DNA of 19,413 nt from Chlamydomonas sphaeroides (Eukaryota; Chlorophyta; Chlorophyceae; Chlamydomonadales; Chlamydomonadaceae): the NCBI GenBank assembly GCA_001662425.1, contig BDDC01001850.1, positions 1 through 19,413 on the forward strand, read 5' to 3'. A model generated the notes under the pieces. It did not search any database and was not told the origin of the DNA. It was given only the letters and a program-made list of their open reading frames with translations. Shown here in pieces: positions 1 to 7,883 of this stretch (positions within the stretch are counted from its first letter, which is position 1; each line of letters begins with the position of its first letter). The position numbers and the translations under genes are program-made.

Positions 1-54
1 CAGGGGCAGGGGCAGGGGCAGGGGCAGGGGCAGGGGCAGGGGCAGGGGCAGGGG
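1..54. repeat. (CAGGGG)n hexanucleotide microsatellite
   Basis: Nine perfect tandem copies of CAGGGG begin at the window edge, followed by a degenerate copy. The array may extend further left. It lies in the open intron after the sixth kinase exon and reads CCCCTG on the kinase sense strand. The plus strand has regularly spaced G4 runs and so could form a G-quadruplex. Confidence 0.9.
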
Positions 55-266
55 CAGGCGGGAGGGTGCGTGCGCGCAGTGCAGCGTGCGGCAGTCGCCC
101 GCCGCGGGCTGCACCCCTGAGCGCTGCACCCCGGCCCATCGGGGCGGCGGCGGCCCCGGGCACTCCAGGCTGGGCGGAGGCAGCCCACCCCGCCTGCTAC
201 CCAGGCTGGCCGCCCTCGCCCACCCCTTGGCCCAGCTCCCTCCTACTTCCCTCCACCCCGGCTCAC

Positions 267-2302
267 CCTCAGCGATGTGCTGCCCCCAGCGAAGCGCGTC
301 CCCCGCGCTGTACAGCCTGCGGCCCAGGGCCAGCATCTGGTTGTTGACAACCCGCTTGAGCGTGCCGCCGTCCATGAACTCTGGGGCCGGGAGCCGGGGA
401 GGGGAGGAGAAAGGGCGGGGAAAGGGGCCCAGGGTTAGTGTCATCGGGGACTGGAGCACCAGCTTGGGGCCGAGGTTGCTGCCGCAGGTAGGCGGGTGTG
501 TGGGGGTCTGCGCTCGTCTCCGCCTCTGCGCTCTGCCTCCGCCGCGCCCTGCGCCAGCCCGCTGGTGGCCTGCACCCACCCTGCACCAGGAACATGGTCC
601 GCCGCCGCGCCTCATCGCTCGAGGTGTCGTGGGAGCCGACCCCGATGAAGTCCACCACACGCCTGGCAGCAGAAGTAACAAGGGTACCGGGCCAGGGGGC
701 CGGCATTGAGGCAGCTGCAGCGGGGCGTCGGGAGCTGCCTTCCGGCCGGCTTGGCAGCCGCGGGCGGCCCCTGCGCCCAGCTGCCCCCAGACTGTGTTGC
801 CGCGGGCCTCGCCTCGCCTCCATGCCCGCCTCCGACCTGGTGTCAGCGCAGACCCTGATTTGCCAAAACCTCGGGGTTCCTTCCAACCCTTGGCGCCAAC
901 GGCCCCCAAACCCACTTGTGGCTGAGCTTCTTGAGCAGCGCCACTTCGGCCATGAAGGAGGCCAGGTCGTTCTGGGAACAGGGCAGCAGGGCAGGCAGGC
1001 CGTTGAGGCAAGCGCGGTGCTGGCGGCGAGGAGCCTGCTGGCAGCCCGCTGCACAGTGCCTCCGGCAGCAACGCCGTGAGGGCAACACCGAGGAGCCTGC
1101 GGCCGGGCTGACGGCCAGCAACCCTGGGGCGGGTGGCGTCTCGCAAACGGGGCCACCCCTCGCCGCCCCGGCCACAGGCTGCCGTACATGCCGTGCATCA
1201 CGGCAACGCACCTCCTGGTTGACAATGTCCGGCTTGAGCCGCTTGACAGCCACCCGTTGGCTCGCCGCCGCGCCGAGCGACGCGCGCGGCTCTAGGCTGG
1301 TGCGGGCTGAGAGAGAGGGAAAGCCGCTCAACTTGCGCTCCGAGGGGTGGCCGCTCGCCTGGCGCTCCGATGGCGCACTGCTCAGGGACGGCTCTCGCGC
1401 GAAGCCCTGCAGCTGCAGCGGATGCCCGCTGTCGCCGCCGCCCTGCATGTAGAGCGCCTCCTCCACCACCGCGAACGCGCCCTCGCCTAGCTTGCGCAAC
1501 GGCTTCAGCTCTGCCGGCGCGATTACGTTTTCGGAGTTCCCCATGTCGCGGAGAGTTGCAAAGCCGCGAGAGGCCTGGGACATTGTTGAGGGGCGTGGGG
1601 CAATGGTTAGATGGTTGGGTTAGGTACATATGGGTTGTCGTGGAATGGCAATGGTTGTTCTTGTGGAACGATAATGAATGGGGATACACCTGACCCTCCA
1701 ACGCCAAGGGGTATGGAGGGGCAATCCATAGTGGCAACCGCAGGACTTTGCAGCAGCGGCAATGGGGTTGGCAAGGCTGTTTCAAATAATGGCCTCAGCA
1801 CCACGGCCCAGGCCTGGGCGAGGAGCAAGCGTGAGCAGGGGCCTTACCTTGTTCGACAGCCGGACGGCATTGCCGATGGACTTGAAGCTGCGGGGAACGG
1901 AGGAGAAGGGTCCGGGGTGAGGGGAGATTGTGCGGTGAAGGGATGTGAGCGCGCTGAGCTGCTGGGAGACGGGAGCGGGCCTGGGCGGGAAAGGCGTGAG
2001 GTGCGGCGGGCAGGTACGGACAGGTAACCTCCCGAGGTGTGACCCAAAAAGTGCCGTGTCATGTCGGAAACCTACCTCCTCCTCTCGCCACTGGGCCGGC
2101 TGTCAATAGCGACGACGTCTTCCAGCATGGTCTGCGGGCCGCTTATGCAGGTCGCCAGTGCGGTTGCCGCAGGACATGCCGCAGTGTCGTCCTCTAGACT
2201 AGGGGCCTGGCCTTCCGCAAGTGAAGGCAACCGTGCTTGCTTCGACTTGATAGGCACGCTCGCTGCCTGCGGCGCAGCGTCGGCGTCGGCGTCCAGAGCC
2301 AT
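267..2302 (-). CDS. Ser/Thr protein kinase, TKL/Raf-like (partial, N-terminal part)
   Basis: Exons in transcript order: 2302-2076, 1887-1848, 1574-1212, 971-916, 662-580 and 380-267. Every junction is GT-AG and in phase, giving about 294 residues. The gene then leaves the window inside an intron. The N-terminal 110 residues are a low-complexity leader. The kinase domain starts with a glycine loop (LGEGAFAVV, about residues 118-126). The beta-3 lysine lies in VAVKRLKPD (about residue 200) and the helix-C glutamate in FMAEVALLKKL (about 219). A hinge-like segment MFLVQEFMDGGTL follows. The catalytic loop, DFG and activation segment must lie beyond the left edge. A serine-rich insert of about 60 residues separates the glycine loop from the lysine. 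EFMDGGTL plus the following helix suggests the tyrosine-kinase-like group, but the subfamily is inference. An ATG at 1583 lies inside the intron before the third exon and is unlikely to be the start, because the 1574 acceptor fits two good upstream exons. Confidence 0.8.
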
Positions 2303-3330
2303 TGCGTGTTTGCGTCGCGTCAGTGACAATAACGAGGAGCGCCTCGAATGCTCTCGGCAACCGCTTTAGCTGTCGCCTGGCTGTCGGCGGAGGCTCCACG
2401 CTGCTGCGCACGTGCGCCCTGTGGAGTCCTCCCTAGTCGTCCGCGGCGGCCAGCGACGTGACGACGCACGCCCAACGACTCTTAAGGAGCCACAATGCTA
2501 TGCTCTAACTATTGAACAGAGTCGGGGTCGAGAATGCAGCAGCAGGTTTTCGCGTAGCAAGCAATGCCAGTATGCCACCTGGCAGCCACAGCTTCAGGTG
2601 GAGAGATCCGGGTATGTGTGTAGCTGCTAGTGGACTTGGAGCTGCCCTAGCTAAGCGGGGCAAAGTTGGTAAGGCCCGAGAAGATTGCACGAGCAGTTGA
2701 GACGTTTCGCAAGTGCGACTCCTCGGCCCTTGCGAAGACCTGAAACCTACGGCGTGAAAAGCAGCGAACGATACACAGTCATCTACCCAACTGCTTGCTC
2801 TTTGTGACCGCAAACGGGGAAGTGCGACTCGCAGGCGCAGCCGCAGGAGCGACTTCGATTAACGCTTTACACGATAAGCAAGACTGCTCGCGCGCAAAGT
2901 ATGTGGCCACTGTGTGACCAGCGCCCCTTTCGCCTTCTCCGGACATGTCTTGACTCGTAGACATCTCGGGCTGCTGCTGCGTTGCCTCCTGCGCTGCCAC
3001 TCGGATGGCTTGCACGGCTTTCCGCAGGTGCGCAGTACACGGCCGTCCGCTGATGAAATTGCGTCACAGGCTTTCAAGGCGGTCAGGTCACGTAGCTGCG
3101 CCACACGCTGCCCCTGCTCCTCGTGCCGCACAAATGGCAGCAGCAGCTTCAGCTCGAGGCCCCTGTTGGCCGCCCGCCCCGCTGTTCATTGTATAGCTGT
3201 TTCTGCGCAAGGCCATGGGCGAGCGTGCGCGGAGCGCGGCAGGGGCCGGGCACATCCTGACGGAGCCCATGCCAAGCTGCGCTCCCCGTCGCAGCCTACT
3301 GGCTACTCCGGCTGGTGGCTCCTGTGGCCC

Positions 3331-3338
3331 TTTTAAAG
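3331..3338 (-). promoter_or_regulatory. TATA-like element CTTTAAAA
   Basis: An AT-only core stands out in GC-rich sequence. If used on the minus strand it would start a transcript near 3300, upstream of in-frame ATGs of the 3456-3088 ORF. No transcript is proven, and the motif is short and nearly symmetric, so direction is uncertain. Confidence 0.2.
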
Positions 3339-3768
3339 GCCTAGGCCACGACCGCAATCTGGCCGCAAGCCCGGAGTGCAGCACCACCTCACGTACTCTA
3401 CTCTGACTTCCACGCTGGTTACAATATGAAAGTCCTAACTGGGCTGGGCTGCCCATGGTCGAACACCAGTTCCGGCGGCTTCACCTGAGGGGTCAGTAGG
3501 GGGGTACGTTCCAAGGGTGCTGTGTGCTAATGTGCGCGCCGATACATTGCTGCCGGTCCACACGCGGGGTCGAGGTGCGCACGTCCTGTCGGGGCGGCGG
3601 CCGAGTCGACACGAGCCCTGGCGCGATGCGGAGCCTGGCGGAGTACAGGCGGGCAAAAAATCGAGAAATGTTAGGCCGCGGAGCAGGGCGGAGCTTTCGA
3701 TACGCTTAGCATATGTGCTGTCGTCTGAAGCCGCGGCAAGCACGAAACTACAGAGCAAAACACTGAGG

Positions 3769-3825
3769 GGACACAGGCGCGGACACAGGCAGGGGAGTCA
3801 GGGGTAGTCTCCCCTGTGTCCGAGT
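3769..3825. repeat. Inverted repeat with duplicated GGACACAGGC
   Basis: Two direct copies of GGACACAGGC (about 3769-3778 with one mismatch-free core, and 3781-3790) are followed by CTCCCCTGTGTCC (about 3809-3821), which pairs with GGACACAGGCAGGGGAG apart from a two-base bulge. The loop is about 10 nt. The element sits about 130 nt upstream of the small gene's ATG. It could be a promoter hairpin or a relic of a mobile element; no function is evident. Confidence 0.55.
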
Positions 3826-3956
3826 GTCCCGACCCCTTTGCCCCTCCACGACCCAGACTGGCTGCAATAGCACACACACGCATACCCTGCAGGGCACCAC
3901 ACCGATGCAACAAGCTGCAAGCTGGCGACGCTGGGATAGCCTTGTCACATGCGGGC

Positions 3957-4427
3957 ATGCAGTCTGCAGCGAGTAGCCTGCTCGACCAACTCCTGCAGTT
4001 GCCGAGCTCCAGCGATGCGAAGCAGGCCACTGCCCTCTTGCTTGACACTCGCAGCCTCCGTGTTTCCCCCGCTACGGCCGCGTCACGACGGTAAGCGCTC
4101 GGTTCCAGTTCAGTTACCTGCTGCCATTGCCAATTGACAGCATGTGTCTTGCTGGACAGAGAAATAACATTCTTCAACGATACACTTCGCGTCAACCCGC
4201 CACCTGTTTCAAGAGCCGGTGAGCGCAACACTGCGCTGCAGACACTTGGTTGACACCCATCACTTCTAAGCTAGGTCACGGACGCTTGCGCAGGCGCTGA
4301 GCGGGCTGCATTCGCAACGAGCCAATTCGCGTCGTTCCGCGAGCTTATCAAGCAAGCCGACGAGCAGGTCATATCTTTCAGGGCTCGCCGGCTAGCTCGG
4401 GAAAGCTCTCTGGGCAGCGCACGCTGA
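3957..4427 (+). CDS. Small spliced gene, unrecognised 108-residue protein
   Basis: Exons are 3957-4090, 4160-4218 and 4294-4427 (134+59+134 nt, 108 codons plus TGA). Introns are only 69 and 75 nt. Both donors are strong (GTAAGC, GTGAGC), both acceptors end in CAG, and both junctions are phase-consistent, which is the main evidence that the gene is real. The protein begins MQSAASSLLDQLLQLPSSSD, has a middle part EITFFNDTLRVNPPPVS, and ends with a basic, helix-prone tail (FRELIKQADEQVISFRARRL). It has no signal peptide, membrane segment or cysteine motif. I do not recognise the family. The ATG at 3957 is the only methionine in the open frame, though an upstream exon is possible. Its stop lies 68 nt before the RRP46 start on the same strand. 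Confidence 0.65.
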
Positions 4428-4495
4428 GCGCCATCTCGGCGAGCCGACGGCGGCGCGTTCCTGTGGAGGCCTGAGCACTAGAAGGCCCAAACAGC
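4428..4495 (+). other. 68-nt gap between two co-directional ORFs
   Basis: The gap holds no TGTAA (the usual chlorophyte poly(A) signal) and no room for an ordinary promoter. The downstream ATG sits in a good context (A at -3, G at +4). This suggests either a shared dicistronic mRNA or RRP46 transcription starting inside the upstream gene. Confidence 0.5.
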
Positions 4496-6474
4496 ATGGC
4501 GGACATGGACGTCGACAGCAAGGCGGGGCCTGGACCGGGGTCGGCGACGCCAGCCCGCACGCGGGGCCGTCTGCCGTCGCAGCTCAGGTGGGGCCCCACC
4601 CCGCCCCCAGAAGCCACCGCGTGCCGCGCTGCCCCCGCCACCCGCCCGGCCCACATGGGTCCCCCGTTGCCGCCTTACCAACCCAACGCCTTCCGTGAGC
4701 ATTGCACCCTGGCCTTCTGCCCTCACCCGCCTGAACCGATCCTCACCTCGACACACCCTCTTACCATCGCACCCCGCCAGGACGCTCGTGTGCGAGCGCA
4801 GCGTGCTGGACCGCGCGGACGGCTCCGCCAAGTGGAGCCAGGAGGGCAGCAGCGTGCTGGCGGGCGTGTACGGCCCGCGGCAGGCCAAGATCCAAAAGGA
4901 GGACGCCGAGCGGGCGGTGGTCGAGGTGGTGTGGCGGCCCCGCGCGGGGCTGGCAGGTGCGCTCGCGCGCGGCCCCGGGATGCAGCGCGGTGCCGGTGAT
5001 GGGAGCCGGCGCCGGCCAGGAACCGCCGCCGTGCTCTGGGAGCAAGGGCGGGAGGAAAGACGGCTTTGTAGTCGCCACCTCTGCCGCTGCGCTGTTCTCC
5101 GTAGCCGCCTCGCCCCCGCCGGCCAGCCCCCTTCCTCACCCCCTCCTCGCCCCCGCCCCCGTGCGCCCAGGCCCCGAGTGCCGGTCGCTGGAGCTCGAGG
5201 TGCGCGGAGTGCTGGAGGGCGTCATCCCGCTGGGCATGCACCCGCGCACCAGCATCATGGTGGTGCTGCAGGTGGGGCTGGCGGGGGGAAGCAGGGCGGG
5301 GGGGGGGAGTGATGTGGGGTAGGCACGCAGACGTACTCGACGTGCGCTGACGCCGAGGGCCGGGGCTTCCTGGGCGGGGGCCCCCCAAGGGTCCAGGGCG
5401 TGCCGGGGCATGCGGGGGGCCATGCACGGGGCCAGTGGCGCCACGGCAGCACGGCGTAAGGGGCGGGGCGGATGGCGCATGGCCCCGGGGCTGTCTAGTC
5501 TTCTGGATTGCATCGAACTCGCATCGGCTCTCCTCACCTCCCTGCCTGCCTCCCCTCTTCCCCCGCCGCCCCTCCCTCCCTCGCTCCCTCCCTCCCTCCT
5601 CCCCCTAGGTGCTGCAGGAGGACGGCTGCGTGCTGCCCTGCGCCCTCAACGCGGCCTGCGCGGCGCTGGTGGACGCGGGGGTGCCCCTCAACAGCATGTT
5701 CTGTGAGCGGGGCGGGCAGGAGCAGGGGGAGGAGGAAAGGGGAGCGTGAGGGGAGGGGAGGGACGAGGGAGAGCGAGGGGAGGAGGAAAGGGGAGGGAGC
5801 ACGAGGGGGCAGGAGGCAGGACGTGGAGGGCGGCAACGTGGGTTGGCCAATGGCGGATAGGGGGAAATGCTGCAACCTGTGCCGCGCTGAGGCGATGTGC
5901 TCCCTTTCCATGCAGCCCTGCGCCCTCTCGCTGGCAGCTCACCCCTCTCTGTCACTCCCGCCTCCCTTGTGTTGCAGCCTGCGTGGGCTGTGCGCTGACG
6001 GCCGACGACGCGCTGCTGCTGGACCCGGACGCCGCGGAGGAGCAGGTGGGGAGGAGGGAGGAAGCCCGCGAGCGCGCAGGGCACAGCGGGGTTGTTCAGC
6101 CTGGGCCCTGGTGCTGCCGCCCTGTGGGTCCGTTCATGCCGCGCGCCGCCCCACTTCGCCCTGCCCCACCCCGACTCCTCACCCCTCCTTCGCCACCCCG
6201 CCTACGCCGCGCGCAGGCCGCCAAGGCGCGCTTCGCGCTCACCTACCCGCACCACTTTGACCTCACCCAGCCGCCGCCCGCCGGCCAGCCGCCCTCGCTG
6301 GGCGGGCTGCCGTTGGTGAGCCCCTCGCTGCTGGGCAGCCGCTGCCTGGGCGACTTCAGCGTGCAGCAGCTGCTGGCGGCCAGCGAGCTGGGGCGCGCCG
6401 CGGCGGAGCGCGTGGCGGCGTTCGGGCGGCTGTCGCTGGCCAAGAGCCTGCAGCAGGCGGCGGGCGGCGCGTAG
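4496..6474 (+). CDS. RRP46: Exosome complex subunit RRP46 (EXOSC5), RNase PH-like
   Basis: Exons are 4496-4587, 4781-4956, 5171-5271, 5609-5702, 5978-6045 and 6217-6474, all GT-AG and in phase, giving 262 residues. RRP46 is one of six RNase PH-fold subunits forming the ring of the nuclear and cytoplasmic 3'-5' RNA exosome. Family signatures are clear: VLDRADGSAKWSQEGSSVLA then GVYGPRQAK (about residues 37-66), HPRTSIMVVLQ (about 113-123), and VLQEDGCVLPCALNAACAAL followed by VDAGVP (124-149). In most eukaryotes this subunit is structural rather than catalytic. The length is slightly above the usual 230-240, because of a leader of about 30 residues rich in Gly, Pro and Ala and a proline-rich stretch after residue 190. 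Introns carry long pyrimidine or purine tracts. The family assignment is firm; exon ends rest on consensus. Confidence 0.93.
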
Positions 6475-7883
6475 CGGGGGAAGGAGAGGGGGAGGGAGGA
6501 GGGCGTGTGTGCGGGAGGGGGGCGCAGGAGACGGGGCTGGGGAGGCGTTGGGAGGTGCAGGGGCGTCCTGGGCCGCGTGTCCTCCGGCGGAGCGCCCGTC
6601 TGCGCGTTGCACGTGTGGGCGTGTGCACGGCGGCCAGTGGCTGTCGGGCTGTCTGCCATTGGAGCGCCCCGTGTTACATGTACGGCCGGCCGGGCCCGCT
6701 GAGAGCACTCATCGCGCCTTCGCGTCTGGGGGCACCTGGGCTCTGGGAAGCCTGAGCCTCACCATGCTTCACCAGTGGGACCCGTGCGCAACCCGGCCCC
6801 GTGCGTGGCAGCGGTCACTGCCGGCGGCTCTGTTGAGGCCCCACGTGGCCACCAGTGTGGCCCACCGCCCTGGCCCCGCCCATGCGCCAGACACGAGCAT
6901 GGTGCCGCTCACACACACTGCAGCGGCCACGGGGCCTGACTCGTGTCGCTCGTCACCAGCCCTCAAGCATTGCCGACGAACGCTCACACCGATCCAAGCA
7001 GCCGCGTTCACCGTAACTTAAATCGTAGCCGCAATCGCCAACCGGACCTCAACGCAAACACAGCATTCTCTTGCGCAGACGACCTGCCTTGTGGATTCCG
7101 GCAGGGCGCCGACGACCTGCCTGCGCCACGTGCATTCATCACACAAAACATCGGCAGCCACGACGGCCGAGGGCGCGCAAGCCTCGGGGCGCTCAGACTG
7201 CGCCTTGCCAGAATGGCGCACGTCCCTCCTGCGCGCTCCAGTGCTGTGGTATTCTCTTCTCCTGCCGCAGCTTAGCGGCACTGCGCAGCGGCGCACCCTG
7301 CAGCGGCACTCGAACCACCAAGCAAGCAAGCAACCCAGCCCAGCAAACGTATGAAATGCGCCCTCGTGCACTGCGGCACTTCAACGGCCCAGGCGGCGAC
7401 GCGTGTACCAGCCTGCGCTCTCCCTCCGCGGCACCGCCAACCACCCACCACGCCACCCAACCCCCGTCACGCACCTCACAAGCACCGTCACCTCGTGACG
7501 CTGGCCCCCACGCTACAACCCAACGCAACGACGACGACGAAGAGGACCATGATGCCCCACCCCACGGGGCTTCAGTCATGGGCTGTGGGATGAATGTTCA
7601 TCCGTGAACCCCCGTGCGCCACGCCGCAAGCTCCCGTGCGCCAGCCGCGGCCCACACACACCACCCCCAACATGGCGCGCTCTGTGAGAAGCGCCAGCTA
7701 GCCAATCACGCCGGCTCACGAGCCAGCACCCCGACCTCGCCCTGCATGCCCGGCAACAGCCAGACCCGGCCCCGGTGATCCTGGGATTGAGGCACAGCCC
7801 CCGGCCCCGGCCCTAGTCGCCCCGGCCCCGGCCCTAGTCGCCCCGGCCCCGGCACCGGCCGCCCCGGCCTCGGCGCGGACCGC
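6475..7883. other. Convergent spacer between RRP46 and CDSP32-like gene
   Basis: Both flanking genes end here, so the 1.4 kb probably holds two 3' UTRs. All ORFs are short and lack supporting splice sites or recognisable protein. A TTACA (TGTAA on the minus strand) occurs at 6674-6678, but it is 1.2 kb past the CDSP32 stop, too far to call with confidence. No TGTAA was seen on the plus strand after RRP46. Confidence 0.5.
7799..7868. repeat. 21-bp tandem repeat (CCCCGGCCCCGGCCCTAGTCG)
   Basis: Two full copies, with CCCTAGTCG at 7811-7819 and 7832-7840, and degenerate CCCCGG-rich flanks on both sides. The array ends just before the stop codon of the CDSP32-like gene, in its presumed 3' UTR. 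Confidence 0.8.

Larger units (their letters stand above)
2303..3956. other. Spacer between divergent kinase and small gene; no gene firmly supported
   Basis: This 1.65 kb stretch is less GC-rich than the genes around it. It should hold the promoters of the kinase (leftward) and of the small gene (rightward). Several ORFs are open. The best are on the minus strand: one from an ATG at 3456 to 3088 (122 codons), and two overlapping frames at 3131-2859 and 3015-2779 with helical, charged sequence. I could not join these into one phase-consistent spliced gene. On the plus strand, an intron-end-like CTAAC...AACAG near 2505-2520 is followed by a GTAAGG donor at 2669. That could be an untranslated or non-coding exon. 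Confidence 0.5.

Noticed and set aside
843..1583. Single-exon 246-codon minus-strand ORF starting at ATG 1583
   Set aside because: Only its first part is kinase exon 3; the rest reads through an intron. The ATG lies in the upstream intron, and acceptor 1575/1574 joins in phase to two upstream exons.
3671..4231. 186-codon minus-strand ORF
   Set aside because: Antisense shadow of the spliced small gene on the plus strand; no family or splice support.
4353..4494. Splicing of the small gene into the RRP46 first exon (donor CAG|GTCATA, acceptor AAACAG)
   Set aside because: The donor is weak and the joined frame does not match the RRP46 frame, so a fusion protein is not supported.
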